Origin: Thermomucor indicae-seudaticae
Lineage: Eukaryota > Mucoromycota > Mucoromycetes > Mucorales > Lichtheimiaceae
NCBI GenBank assembly: GCA_000787465.1
Contig: JSYX01000020.1
Coordinates: 1 to 64,000, forward strand
Direction: 5' to 3'
Length of the DNA stretch: 64,000 nucleotides
This document shows positions 44,525 to 57,700 of this stretch, piece after piece. Below the pieces are notes generated by a model that worked only from the letters and a program-made list of their open reading frames with translations, ran no database searches and was not told the DNA's origin. Position 1 is the stretch's first letter, and every line of letters begins with the position of its first letter. A program made the position numbers and the translations under genes.

Positions 44525-46089
44525 ATGACAGACAATTCGACCTCCATGCCACCACAGCCTCCACAGCCTCCACCGCACCTCGGACATGATGCTAAACCAT
44601 TACAACTTCCAGAAGCACCAACACCGTCAAAATCGATACAACGTACAAAGACCATGAGGAACAATCTGGGTCAGGCAGGCAACAAGATGCGAGGGCTTTT
44701 TAAAAAACAAGGCACCAAAGAAATCAAAGAGAATTCGGCCCCGACACCACAGCAACAACGAGAAGAGCTTCTTCGAACTCATTCATCGGCCAGCAGTCAA
44801 CGCAGTTGGGATCGGCCTTTGGATGGTGTGATGGAGGGTTCCGTGGAGAATACAGGTAAGAAGGGCTAAGGAGAAGGAGGGGAGAGAGGGGAAAGGGCTT
44901 TAAAGGTGAAGGGAGGGGATCTAACCTTTTTTTTCCTCCTCTTCTCCTTTATTTTATAGGTCGCTCAGACGATTCTCTGAACGTACGTCCATCATCTGCA
45001 GTTGCACCATCACGCGATACCATGCCGACGACAGCAGCAGCGACAACACGGTCCACAGAAGAGAGTCAACGGCTGATTGACACCAGCATTCCCGAAGAGT
45101 TTGTCAATGGAAGCGAGCCCATGACGCCCGAGATTGAGGAACTGCTTCGGGAGCTAGAACAAGTAAATAATACGATTGTCCGTGTACAACAGGAAGTGAT
45201 TACGGAAGCGGAAAAGAAAAAGGCGCTCCAGTTGCAACTAGAAGAGACCCGACGACAGATCCAGACTCAGGAACAGGAATACGCACAGATCGAACAGAAC
45301 TTCTTTCAACATACTCGAGCCATTCGAGCCACAGACGACGATTTATCGACGATCCGGGATTCGTTCAAGCTCTTGAAATACAGTATTGCCCGGCTTGTCA
45401 TGACGCTCAACAAGAAGGCTGATCGAGCCAAGGCGACTGCAAAATTTGTGGCAGCATGGCCTCATCTCAAGGTGCTTGAAGAGAATAATAATAATGGCGA
45501 AGGCGAGAAGACGATCGAACCATCGCACATCAATTTACTGGCAGAAAAGCTGGTACATGAACATCTCTTACAGCATGTATTTCGGTGCCCGCTTTATCCC
45601 GGCTTGGAGATCAACAGTGCGTATGCTTCGGTTACCGAATGGCTGACCAAGCATGGCTCAGATTTTCCGATCCGTCTACGTCAACAGTTGGCTGCCATCA
45701 TTGCCAAGAGCGATAAGGATAGCGAGTTACAACAGGCCGCGCAGGCTGAGAAGCAAAAGGTCGTCGAACTGATATACAACGACTTGGCCGATGTCTACCA
45801 TCCCTTTATCCGAGAAAACGACGCGAGTGTAAGCGAAGAAAAGAGATATCTGGCCAAAGTCACGGATATTGTCGACAAGGCCATGAAACTTGCGATCGCT
45901 ATACGCGGACAGGAAGTGGATATCGATATTCTGGATACCAAAGAAGGCGAGCAGGCCTTTGATGAGGAAACCATGGTAGACGTCAAGGGCCGTACCAGTG
46001 GAACGGTCAGGTTCTGCATTTGCCCACCTTTTGTTGGAGGCGACGGCGAACATGGGTTCTTAGAGAAAGGCAAAGTAGTTATTGGTTAA
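44525..46089 (+). CDS. Coiled-coil protein, possibly with a MIEAP-type C-terminal domain
   Basis: Two exons (44525..44855, 44960..46089; 104 bp intron) give 486 aa. Residues 1-165 are disordered, rich in Pro/Gln/Ser, with a basic patch (GNKMRGLFKKQGTK). Residues about 170-265 form a strong coiled coil (ELEQVNNTIVRVQQEV, KKALQLQLEETRRQIQ, and on). The C-terminal half is helical, ending in a compact block (TVRFCICPPFVGGDGEHGFL, EKGKVVIG) that recalls the end of mitochondria-eating protein (MIEAP/SPATA18) domains. That resemblance is from memory of the pattern and is weak evidence. The divergent neighbour is catalase. Start: ATG 44525, right after an in-frame TTG. Confidence 0.75.
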
Positions 46090-46347
46090 TTATTTGTTCT
46101 TTATACATATATCTATATCTCTTGCATTTATGTTAATCCATTCCTCCCTTGTCTTCCTTCTTCTTCTTCTTATCCGCCTCCCTCCCTGTACTGTATTCGC
46201 TCTCTCTCTCTCTCTACCGCTAAAATGAAAACGACTTCGTTCTTTTGGTTTTGTTTGCACAGCAAAAACTCAAACCTTAAAACATCCCTGAAATTTTCTC
46301 TTTCCCCGTATCTTTTTGCACGTTCGATCAAGAAGAGATAATTGCGC

Positions 46348-49300
46348 ATGATCAGCACAGAGGATTTCTTGCTGATACTGCAGAATGCCAGCGAGAGTCT
46401 TCAGAGCAGCTGGTTCCCTATCGACTTTTGTCCTGCCATCTTTGCATGCAATGACAATCCCTTACCGGGGACACCCATTTACAATTCGAAAAACACAACC
46501 GGTCTTCCTGCACAACTCGTCCTTTGCGGTTCTGTAGGCACATTATGCTTTCTTCTGTTTTGTTTTCTACGTACCCGGTAAATAGTACCACTCGTCTTTA
46601 TATGACAAAGTGAGAGCTAACAGACTTATTATTGTTATTAGCTGGATAACCATGTATTCACCCCGCTCACGCATGAAAAAGTAAATTCGTTTCCTCCATT
46701 TTTGATGTGTACGTCAGAAAAGCTGACAAGTTTTATCAGACATGCACCCGAGAAACTTCCTACAACATTCTTTGGGTGGATATGGCCAGTACTCAAGACG
46801 CCTCATAGCGTGGTTCTCGAAAAAGTCGGATTGGACGCTGTAGTGGTAAGTAATTTGGTCGATTGTGGATAAAACGACGTGAATTAGTAATTCTTCCTAT
46901 AACTTAGCTCTTGCAATTCCTGCTGATGGGCGCGAAATTGTTTGGATTATGCGGATTTTTCGGTACCATCGTCTTATTGCCCGTTAGCCGCATGGGAGGC
47001 GACTTGGTGAACGCGACTGAACCGGTCCTACCAGAGCAACCGGAAGAAGGCGAGGAGTCGTCATCCCTGTATCATTCACCGTCCTATCTCTGGGTCTACC
47101 TCTTCTTTACCTACTTTTTCTGCTTTGCTACTTTCTACTTTACCTTTCTCAATTATCGAGACTATATCCGGATTCGACGCGAGTTTCTGCTCCGGATCGC
47201 AAAGACATTGCCGTCACGTACAGTGCTTGTTACAGGCATTCCCCAGAGTTTGCGGTCGGACCGCAAACTAGCCGAGTACTTTGAACGTCTGGGTATTGGA
47301 GTGGTCGAGTCTGTGCACATCGTTCGACACGTGAACAGATTGTTGGATTATATCAAGCAGCGTGCACAGATCCTAAGGCAACTGGAGACCGCGTACACGG
47401 CTTACTTTAAGAACCCTTGCCCGGACCCCTCGTACGATCCAGACCGGCTGCTCTGCGACGCTGAAGGCGAGCAGTCCTCCTTGCGACCCGTGGATTGGAG
47501 CTCAACATCGGACGGCGGCCTTCCGACGCATGCCAAAAAGCGAGATCGACCTATTATCCGCGACGGGTTTCTCGGTCTTTTCGGCAAACCGGTGGATGCG
47601 ATTGACTATTACACACAGCAGTTTAACAATATTGATGCGCTTGTCGTGAAGGCAAGAAAGCAGGGCAAGTTCCTGCCTACCAGTGTCGGATTCGTGACCT
47701 TTGAGCATAGCGTGAGCGCAGTAAGTGAAACCAGAAACTGGAAAAGAAGCAAGGTATCAATAAAGACCCATTGTAGTGCATTGCATCGCAAGTCCTGATT
47801 GATTCGACCCCGTTTCGTGTTATGGCTGAGCCTGCTCCAGAACCTCGCAATGTTTTATGGGAGAATATAGCAATGCACGGTCGAGAGCGCCTGATCCGCA
47901 AGATTGTGGTGTTTTTCTTTTTGATCTGCCTTGTGTTTCTGTGGTGGATACCGGTTTCGTACGTTTCGGCGCTTACCAGTGTCGGGTCTCTGCGCAACTA
48001 CTTTCCATGGCTCATGAACTTAGCCTCGAAAAACAAGGTTCTTCAGCAGATCGTTCAGGGATTCTTGCCTACGCTTGCTGTCGTGATTTTCATGGCCATT
48101 CTGCCTCTTGTAGTGAATGGTAAGTAAACTTTGCCTTAAGCTGAAAGAGTCTGACAGTTTGGTAAATCTATGCAGTGTTGAGTGTCATTGAGGGATTTCA
48201 GACTCGAAGTGAAGCCGAAGAATCAAGTTTCAGCAAGTATGTTAAGCCGTCAAACAATAGAAAGGCGTTGATACTAAGTGATTTTGTAGACACTTTTTCT
48301 TTTTGCTCTTGAACGTTCTGCTTGTTTTCACTTTATCGAGTACCTTGTTCAAGACTCTCACGGATATTCTTGAAGATCCTACCCAGATTGCCAATATTTT
48401 GGCTAGTAGTCTACCCCAGGTACAGTACAAATCGCGTACTGGAAGGAAATTGATGCTGATTTATGCCTAGGTTGCTCCGTTCTTTGTCAATTATACCGTA
48501 TTGCATGCCTTCATGCTGTAAGTTACACTATGTTTCAAGGCGGACGGACAAGCTTACATCCTTGCAGCCTTCCTTTCCAGCTTTTGCAGATCGGCGCTAT
48601 CATACTGCAGCTTTTCTGGAGAATCTTCTTTTGTAGAACGCCACGAGACTATGCTGAGGTGTCTGCACCACGCATGTTTAACTATGGTTGGGGCTATCCT
48701 CAGCCCGTCTTTTTGTTTGTGGTCTTGTTGGTGTATTCCACAAGCGCTCCTCTTATCCTGATATTCGGCACGTTCTATTACGGCTTTGCGTACTTGGTTG
48801 TCAAATATCAGCTACTTTATGGTAAATACAAGCACATAGTAGTAGTGTGGCGGCATGTATATTGATGCAACCTTTTAGTTTACTTTCATCCATACGAGGT
48901 CGCCGGACGAATGTGGCCCAAGATTTTCTCTCGCATTATCGTTGGTCTGTTGATCTTTGAGCTCATGTCCAGCGGTTTATTCGTTTTAAAGAAGGCATAT
49001 CCGCTTGCTGTCTTGTGTGCTCCATTGGTTATCTTGACGATCGTGTTCAAGCTCACGATGGATGCGGCTTATCTTCGCAGTACACGATTTTTGCCTCTCC
49101 AGCTACTTACACAGAAATTGGGCCAACCCCAGACTGTTGCAGGCCCCATCGATGTTCCGGATCCGCAGCCTTCAGTGTCTACTCGTACTACCGGATCGAG
49201 TAGCGATCAGACGAAGGTTACAACAACAACTTTGCTGCGGCGGCGACGGACAGTACTGGATCAAGATGATTATGTAGCTGAACCGACGCGGCATACCGAT

Positions 49301-49807
49301 TATCGACAGCCTCCCATGACACTTGTGGAAGGTATCTTGAATACGGGCATGAAGAAATATGGTCATCCTGCCTTGCTGGGTGCATTGCCGCAACTCTGGC
49401 TTCCTGTTCGAGAAACCAATGTGGACCGAGACAGGAATAACCCTAACGACCCTGCGTCGCCAGACTTGGTCGGATCACCGCCCATCACCAAGTCGATTCG
49501 AATAATACATGATGGTAATAACAAGTCGATATGGAGCCCAATATCACAATCACCAATGGAACTCTGCCCTTCATTGTCTGTTGGTAATAATCCTTTAGAT
49601 GAACGACGACCTCTGTTGGCCGGAGAAGATGGCACACGGCAACAAGAGCATGAAGCCTCAGTAGTAGTAGAAGAAGGCAGCAGTATAGATACGTCTTCAG
49701 ACGAAGATGCGGTCGGTCAAGCCCGAGCTACTTATTACCATCATCCAGAACGGCGTCAGTCGCGACGCGATTTACTTGGTCGCTCGTATGGTGCTGTACA
49801 GATATAG
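46348..49807 (+). CDS. CSC1/OSCA/TMEM63-family calcium-permeable channel
   Basis: Ten exons (46348..46577, 46642..46680, 46740..46845, 46908..47720, 47777..48119, 48176..48236, 48290..48419, 48471..48517, 48568..48821, 48879..49807) give 983 aa. Order of parts: a first helix (LVLCGSVGTLCFLLFCFL), YSPRSR and FFGWIWPVLKTP, further N-terminal helices, a long cytosolic domain with SRTVLVTGIPQSLRSDRKL, the LWENIAMHGRERLIRK entry to the RSN1/7TM core, many TM helices (FFLICLVFLWWIPVSYVSAL, ISFMAxLP-like IFMAILPLVVN, YGWGYPQPVFLFVVLLVYS), then a disordered Ser/Asp-rich tail. These proteins are osmo-/mechanosensitive cation channels. For intron 2 the acceptor ATCAG (46739) was chosen, giving 59 bp with a GCTGAC branch site; CGTCAG at 46717 would make a 37-bp intron. 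Confidence 0.94.
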
Positions 49808-50297
49808 ATATACCCCACTCCCCTTTCTCACTATTTTTAAAGAGGTAGAATAATATCAAAACCCAAGTTAAGAACTAATTTTGTGCGTATAGCAGGAGGT
49901 ATTGCAAGAGGTATAAGCGGACTTTATTTCATAAGAAGCGGAGCCTATCGGACAGTATATGATCTTTTGGCTTTTGCCCCTGTTTTTCGACTATATTATA
50001 CAAGCAGTGCATCTCATTAAAGGGAGCCCTATATAGTGCGAGCAAGGAGTTCTTTATTACTGTTACATTGACACTTAACTTTTTCCATGAGGACCCCTTC
50101 CTTGTCCCCCCTTCAGACATAAGGGGGTGAGCTAGATCTCCCCTATTCCCTCTTCCTCTCTTTTTTTGTTTCTTTTCACTTCTCTTGCTGTTGTATAAGC
50201 AACAGAAGGGCGTCGATATCCATATTTTTTCCGCTGTTTGTCTTTTTTTACATTAAAGAATCAAAAAATAATAATATCAACAATTGAGTAATACGTC
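49808..50297. other. Intergenic, promoter of the SH3/RA protein gene
   Basis: About 490 bp. The final 130 bp are CT/T-rich, then A-rich just before the ATG (AATCAAAAAATAATAATATC). No gene seen. Confidence 0.45.
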
Positions 50298-50733
50298 ATG
50301 ACCTCTACTTTACGTGGTGGAAATCATTGGCCCGAGCAGCAGCAGCAACAGCCGCAGGCGCCATGGCACCGTCGTCACGAAGATAACGATGGGTACCGCG
50401 AGATACGAATAGTGGATCACCGTCCTCTCGAGGAAACAGTACATGAAGTGGTAGAAGAAGAGGAGGAGGAAGAGGAAGAAGAAATGATGGATGACGGATC
50501 ATCCATGTCGTCTTCACCTAGTATACCCGACGAAAACATCAATTTTGATCTGGTTTATGCACTGCATACCTTTGTTGCCACGGTGGAAGGCCAGGCATCT
50601 GTTGTCAAGGGCGATGCGCTGATACTGATGGAAGATACGAATATCTATTGGTGGCTCGTGGAGGTGCTCAAGACACACGAAGTGGGCTACATCCCCGCCG
50701 AAAATATCGAGGTAAGACAGATAGAGAGAGGTG

Positions 50734-50765
<32 letters not shown>

Positions 50766-53700
50766 AAGCTGAACTCACGTTTCTTCAAGACACCTTATGA
50801 ACGGTTAGCGCGGTTGAATAAGCATCGCAATGTCGAAATCACGTCGCCGAGTCCACAACTCCCAGACGTGGTAATGGAGCAGGAAACACCACGAACGCGT
50901 ACCAACAAAAAAAAGAATGTGACGATTGCCGAAGGAACGCGTGTGATTACTTTCGAGGTGGAATCTGAGGACGAGCAACAAGATGAAGCGGAGGAGGCTG
51001 CAGAAGAAGAGGAAGACGAATTTGAGGATGCGCAGCAAGAAGTTGTCAATAAGCAGCCAGAAGTCGTCCAGGAAATTCAGCAAACCGTGGAAGGGCCTTT
51101 GGAGACGCAGGAAATGCGTGTTTTCTCGGGCAATATTGGACAGACAACGACCTTGTTTCATACCTTTAATATCACACTGGCAACGACAGCGGATGAATTG
51201 GTTCGGGAAGCCATGGTTCGGTTCCAGGTGCACAAAGATAAAGTGCTGGACGCTTCAGAGGGCACCGTCGAGTATTATTTAGCCGTACAGGGCTTGGACG
51301 GAGGTAAAAGAGCCCGATTATACTACTATGATGCAATGTAAAGACTCATTTCTCTGATATAGATGACTATGTGCTGGCGCCTCAGGATAAACCTTTGTCC
51401 ATCTTCAAGACACTCACGGCTCCCTTCACAACACCAATGCCTTCGGTCTCACATATTCGTACAGCAGCACCTCAGGCGCCCTCTTCGTCTTCTAACACTA
51501 CCAACAACAGCGAAGCGTCGCGCTCTCGTCGGCGTCCTCGATCGAGTAGTTTCAGTAACTACGAACAGACATCGTATGATGAAGACTCTGTTTTCCGATT
51601 CTACCTCCATCGACGCATCAAACGTCCACACGAACGCGAAGGCATGATTTACATTAAAGTGTCCTTGTATCCGGATGAAGACACAGTGCCTGCGCAGTCA
51701 TCGTCCGAGAATAGCAGCAGCCGCCATCATCCACTCTCAGCCAATACAACTCCTTCGGGCAAAAAGAAGAAGCTTCTGGCACCACGCAAGGAAGTCGATC
51801 GGATTGACAAGATCATGGCTGTCAGACAAGAGCACCAAGTCGGGACTGTGATTAATATGGCGCTGGAAAAGTTCCATGTGCCCGATGCGGAAGCGGAAGA
51901 ATACCAGCCCAGTCACTATCATCCCTTGGCTGCTATGCATGGACCTACCGATCGGTGTCTGACGAAATATCGCATGTCAGTGCGTGCTAATGGAAAAGGT
52001 ATGGAAAAGGGATGCCGCTTGCAAATTAAAAAAAAGAGAGATATAACTTACGGATGGTATTATTATTAATAGAAACACGTCTTGACCCCCGCGAACATAT
52101 GGCAACTGTATTTCATCAGCAACAAAAGTCTTCTCAGCAGGGACCAGTGACCACCGATTTACTATTTATTTTACGCAAGGCTGAACCGGTGCAGCCCCAG
52201 CAAAGACATTCACCACCCATGTTGTCTCCTCTGGACCAACCCGAAAGGATGGATCATCATCAAGAACAACGGCGACCTAGTATCCTTGATCTTTTAATGG
52301 ACTCACCTCAGAACATGGATCGGCGACCGAGTTTCCCTGTAGTTTCAACAACAGCACCAGCAGTAAACCACTTGGAAGCCAGGAGGCCCTCCGCTCCAAC
52401 AAAGTTACCCAGTCAGGAACGCAAGGGGTCTTTCACACCTTTCTCTTATCAAGCACCGATGATGGCAGGAGCCGCTCCAGCTTCTAATAACACGCTTGCT
52501 CCTCCTTCTCCTCTTACTGCTGCCGGCGCCCGTCGTTCTTCTCTTCTTTCAATTTCATCAACTGCAACTGCGGATATGGATGATCATACTTCTACTACAG
52601 ACAAGCAACAACGTAAAAAGGAGAATTCCTTCACGAAGCAACTCAAAAGACTTGTCGGTTGGGGATCCAAGAGCAGTAAAAAGAACACCAACAACTCTTC
52701 TAATTCATCAGCCACTAATAACAACGATAATAATAATAACCAAATGCTCCACCAGAACAGTTCGTCACTTAGCGTCATGTCGCCCTATATGGAGCACGCT
52801 TGCTCGTCCCAAATAAGTGTCGCATCGGCTCCTGTGGCGTCCACAGCTTTACTACCCAGCATCAATCGGCCGGATACGCCGCCAGGGGAGACGCCTGCAC
52901 CTACAAAACCTACTAGTCCGGAACCTACTGCTAGACCACGGAGTACGGTTTCGGTATCCAGTTCTTCTTCCGAAGAGGAAGAAGAAGAGTCTAGTAGCGA
53001 TGAAGAAGAAGGAGACGGAAAAGTGGATATGGATGTAGATGCGGAGTCTAGTGATGAAGAAGATTCAGACGAAGATGAATCTGATCAAGAAGAAGAACAG
53101 GATACATCCCAGAAGACTGAAGAGGAGCCGTCCGAACAAACGCTTCAGGCACAGTATGCACTATGGGCAGAATCCACCAAATCCGAGGAAGAACAACAAC
53201 AACAAAAGATCGCCACCATTTCTCCTTCGTCAAGTGGCAGCACGGCGGCGTCTGCGTCTGCATCCTCTTCTTCTGTAGCTTCTGGACCATCTACTACGAC
53301 AGCAACGGCGGTCGATGTTACTACTACTACTACCACCACAATACCCGCGCCGCCTGTTGTATCGAATGATATGGATGACATTTACTTGCTCGTGACGCGG
53401 GGCGTTGATTACCTACAAAGTCGGGAAAGTACAAAATGGGATGATGAAGGCGGGTATGATTTCCATCCATGGAACAGACCAGATGGTTCATTTGCTGTGC
53501 GGAAAAAGTCTATTTCAACTGAACAAGTACCCGCCGACAAGACAAGTGAACCTGCTGAGTCCAAAGAGGAACAAGAGGTAGTAGAAGCAGAGAAGAAACA
53601 AGAAGAAGAGACAGTCAAGGAACAAGACAATCAGGAGCAGCAAGCACCAAAACGATCCAACAGTAGTAAACGGTCATCTACATCCTCCTCCTCCACGAGC

Positions 53701-53858
53701 CGTCCCATTGTTCAGCAACCACCGACTCAGACAGAGTCCTTAATGGATGAGGTAAGATAATCATACACTATTTATGTCCAGCAGAGAGGATCTAAGCATG
53801 TCTTCCTCTTTAACAGCAAGAACTACAGCTCTTTGTAGCATCCCATATTGTGTTTTAA
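50298..53858 (+). CDS. SH3 + Ras-association domain protein (fungal polarity-type scaffold)
   Basis: Five exons (50298..50711, 50790..51303, 51363..51998, 52073..53751, 53817..53858) give 1094 aa. After an acidic Gln/Glu-rich start there is an SH3 domain (about 78-140; VYALHTFVATVEGQASVVKG, YWWLVEVLK, GYIPAENIE), directly followed by TPYERLARLNKHRN, a motif I associate with a conserved fungal family. Next is an acidic linker, a Ras-association-like fold (about 285-330, FNITLATTADELVREAMVRF), and a second RA-like segment (about 385-540, FRFYLHRRIKRPHEREG ... TVINMALEKFHV ... DLLFILRK). The remaining half is disordered, with Ser, Asn and Glu/Asp runs, ending LQLFVASHIVF. Likely a cortical scaffold linking Ras-type GTPases to polarised growth; the function is inferred. 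Intron 1 carries an (AT)n(AG)n repeat. Confidence 0.85.
50735..50764. repeat. (TA)n(GA)n compound microsatellite inside intron 1
   Basis: About eight TA units then about seven GA units within the first intron of the SH3/RA gene, close to the donor. Confidence 0.85.
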
Positions 53859-53950
53859 TTTTCTCATGACGTTAATAATATTATTATCATTATTATTACT
53901 AAGCTTGATCGTAAATAAAAGAGTGTGTGTGTTGAGAGGGGTATATTATA

Positions 53951-54458
53951 TTATAAAGCCTGTTCTTCATCTTCTAATAGTTCTTCATCGTCCATCAGAG
54001 CCCGCTGATATTCCGCTTCACGTTTTCCTCCCCATCGTCGACGATGTTCACGTCTTGAAGTAATAAGATAATCTACCAAAAAGGCACCTAGCAGTCCCGC
54101 CATGCCGCCTAGGACATTGGCCAGTATATCGTATCCATCGAATGTACGATACTGTATAAAGCCTATGAGCAAGACCGGAAGCGAAAGAACCCCCTTTCAC
54201 GAGTTTATTCATTACCGGTAACAGTCCTTGGACGAACTCACTCACGGTTGCCATGGTAAACAGGGTGACCGATGCCAGGAGCAAATTGCGTTTGTAGGAG
54301 AGATCCCATAGGAAATAGAGACAGATGCCGAGAATCATGAAGCAAACAAAATGCAGAACCTTGTCATTCATTCGATCGTGTAGCTGGATGGGTGCGAACC
54401 CCAGAATGCCCAAAAGAACAAGCAGGAAGAATAGAATGATCAACACTCGTAATCGCAT
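53951..54458 (-). CDS. VanZ-like membrane protein
   Basis: Two exons (54458..54216, 54151..53951; 64 bp intron) give 147 aa with four hydrophobic helices ([69 protein letters not shown]). The conserved VanZ signature [25 protein letters not shown] spans the splice and confirms it. The tail is charged (REHRRRWGGKREAEYQ). VanZ-like proteins are found in bacteria and fungi; their biochemical role is unclear. The gene ends 92 bp from the convergent SH3/RA gene, so transcripts probably overlap. The ATG at 54458 was chosen because the longer frame starts with TTG. Confidence 0.85.
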
Positions 54459-54711
54459 GAGTAGACAGTAATACAAGGAAAGATAGGCAGTAAATTTTTT
54501 GTGTTCTGGTTCTCTCCTTTAATGTCATGCTATTCACATCCTCAAAAGGAACTTATTCTTTGTCATAGCACGCAATAAAAGCATGTAGATGTCTGCACAG
54601 CTTTCAAAGACGTTCTCCATGTCAAGGAGAGCCGCATATGCCTCGTAGCAACACGGACAATCGTACGGTTCCACTTTTAAATCTCTTTTCCATTGCCCTC
54701 GCGCTAGGCTT

Positions 54712-57700
54712 TTAGGAATACTCTTCAGCCATGATAAGTAGAACTAAACTGGTCCAACCAGTAAAAGGATGGCTTCGAAGACCCTGGCCAGTCGAGTCCG
54801 AGTATTGTTCCCAGACATACCCGGTCTTTTGATAATCCTATGATAAAAATGCCAGTCAATCTACCATATTTAAGTCAAGGCGATTTATGCTTTACCTTGT
54901 ACACGGTAGAGATGATGTTTTCCCTCAATCTGGTATAAATGTCTTTGGCCTTATCTTGATAAGGTCCAGGCGTATGCATGTAGTTCTGAATGAGAGAAAC
55001 CGGTTAGATATTGGCCACATTTTCCAACCAATTTCGCTCTTACATTGTATAAGCTTTGTAGCGTCAAGTAATTAATGTTGATCCAAACCGGTCCACGCCA
55101 GTAAACTTCTCCAGTATTGTACTTTGGGTCTGAGGCAGACAATGAGCGTAAACCGTACGGAGACCAAAGCTCGTTCTCGTCTTGGATCATGTCTAGGATA
55201 GCTCCCAGTTTAGGTGAGTCGGCTGGCAATAAACCCAAGGCCATCGGCATCAGAGAAAGGTAGCCCTTGTGGCAGACGTGGACCGGCAATCCTGAAAGCG
55301 TATCAGTCACTTACGGCTATCGCTTCCTGATATGATTGAGCGTACCTTCTTCGATCGTCTGGTCGCAGTATGCTTGGTGTTCTGTGCTCCAATGTAATGC
55401 ATCCAAGTTCGATAGCATGTCCTGCTGAATCTGCGCGTATTCTTCCAGGTGCGTCGCATAATCCGGCCCAAGCTGGGTCGCAATGTCTTTCAAAAGTCCA
55501 GTTGCAAACGCCATCCAACACAAAAGGTCAGCATGCAGTTCACCGACATTGGGTGGTTCGCCGCGCGGATAGTCATCCAAACCAGACGTCAGAGTGTGCT
55601 CTGGTGTACGGCCTCTCCATCGGTAGACTTCCTTGCTGGGCGCATTCACTCGGTTAAACCGCTCTAAATGACCCCTTTGTGTAGCACGAAACCATTGCCA
55701 GTTGAGTCTTAGTTTGGGATACACCGATTCTAGCCAAGCACGGGCCATTGTAGGGTTCTGGACATGAAGATTTCGCAATACTTCAGGATCATCCAAACCC
55801 GCTATTTTCCACAACGTGTTGTCACTTTCCATGATGCCGTCGTCATGGCGGGCTAAACGGTCCACATATCGCTTGATGGCCAAGAGCAACGTGGGCGGGT
55901 TTGCATAGTGAGGAAACTGCGTCTGAAATTCTACGGGCACCTTGCTTCGAGCTTCTTCTCCTAGAATTTGCTCACGGCCAACCCAACCATTTTCGTCTAT
56001 TAACGACACCCAGTGTTTGATGATGTCGAGACTAAGAAAAAAGAACGCTAAGTAACATTTCGCTGCAAAACCAGTATATAGCGAAACCAACCTCAAGTCG
56101 TTATCCCATTTGCCAATCAACAACTGGTGGAATCCTTCATCCCTATAGGCAAATAACGAAGTTAGGTCATTAGGTGACTTCGTCCTTCTCGAAGAGCCTC
56201 GTACCAGTAAAAGCCTCGAGGGAAGAAGGGACGACTGGGCGTGGCTGTGAATAAGCTACGCGGTCTGTCTAGCTGAGGGTTTACCGGTGTATCTGAAAAG
56301 TGTTCCTCGTCCTGCATAGGAGGATGAGACCGATCAACAACGGAAGAGCCATAAAAGTAACCGATGCCTCCCAAAAGGTTGCTCAAAAGGAACTGTGCAA
56401 ATTCAATTTCCTTATTCGAGTAACCTTTTTCTCGAAGATGGAACGTTTGTTCGAATCTCGCGTCAAAGTCATGGCTCTGCCGTGTTAGCTCGCTGTTCAA
56501 TGTCTCAGCTAGTATGTAATACACGCGTCAATGGAACTATGAAGCGTGGGTAGGCTTTCTAGCGATACTTACTGGAAACCTTTTCCGCAGAGCTCTGAGA
56601 GTGAAAGAGTATATCAAACTAAGAACACCATTTTCAGTATAGTTACCAAGTTTGTCCCCTATTACAACTAACTCAATACCTGGAACTCGCCACTGAACAC
56701 TTTTTGAAAGACGTAGAAATTCGCTATCTCATCCTCTCCTTCCGTCAACGTATTTTCCAAGGTAAGATACGCGTAAGGGCGCGACAAGGCTTCTTGTTGG
56801 CTGGTTTGAGCAAGACGATCCCGGGCTGCGAGAACCAGTCGTGGCATAATGATGTCTATAAAATAGACATTTTAGACAAAAAAAAAAGACTTTGTGTACA
56901 CAGGAAACCATAGCCAACAAACCTTTTGCCCTCCAGATCTGACCTTCCTTGACTTCGCATCCCCACCATTGCGTACGCGACAAGTCTTGATTAATACCAT
57001 CCTTCGGGCTTTCGTTTAAAGGACCTAATAAAGTAGTTCGATGTTCACTGTCTATATCCAGAATTATCTTCTTCCCATTTTCTTAACGAACCGTCCACTA
57101 TTTGTATCTCAAAGTCACCAAGATCTGGCGTGTCACCTTCCAACTTGACGGGCGACTCAAGGCCCTAAGGCAAACGTTTGAGTAAAGGCTTGTCCAGATT
57201 ACCCAAACACATCATAACCGTACTTTCCGCGAGAGTCGGCTGACAATATCCATACTACCTTCTCCCTCTAATCCGACGTAAAACAGAACACTGGTAACAG
57301 TAGGTCCAGCTTTAAGAAAAGAAACTTATATCAATCATCCACCTTTCTCTTTACTACCTACTCTCTACCGACCTTGATGATTCATAGGAACACCTCGGAT
57401 ACGGACTCCCCAGTCGCCTCCTGTCTTATTCATAAGTCCTCATAACCATTCGTATATCATGCAGGATTTTACCATGCTTTCCACCGGGGATCTTGATAAA
57501 CTCAGTCGTGATATCAATGTTGCTAGGTCCATCGTGGATCCTTTGCATAGCGTACCGTCGACCATCATGCTTATAGTATCCATAACCATTGATACCGTCA
57601 CCTTGATCGCATGCATGGCGTGCCCCTTTTCAGAAATTCTCTCCCACGTGAGCTTATATCATTCCTCTCTTTATTCTTTCTGGTATACAAACGTTGAAAG

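Noticed and set aside
46681..46717. 37-bp intron in the CSC1-type gene
   Set aside because: The next acceptor gives a normal 59-bp intron with a branch site and a better family match.
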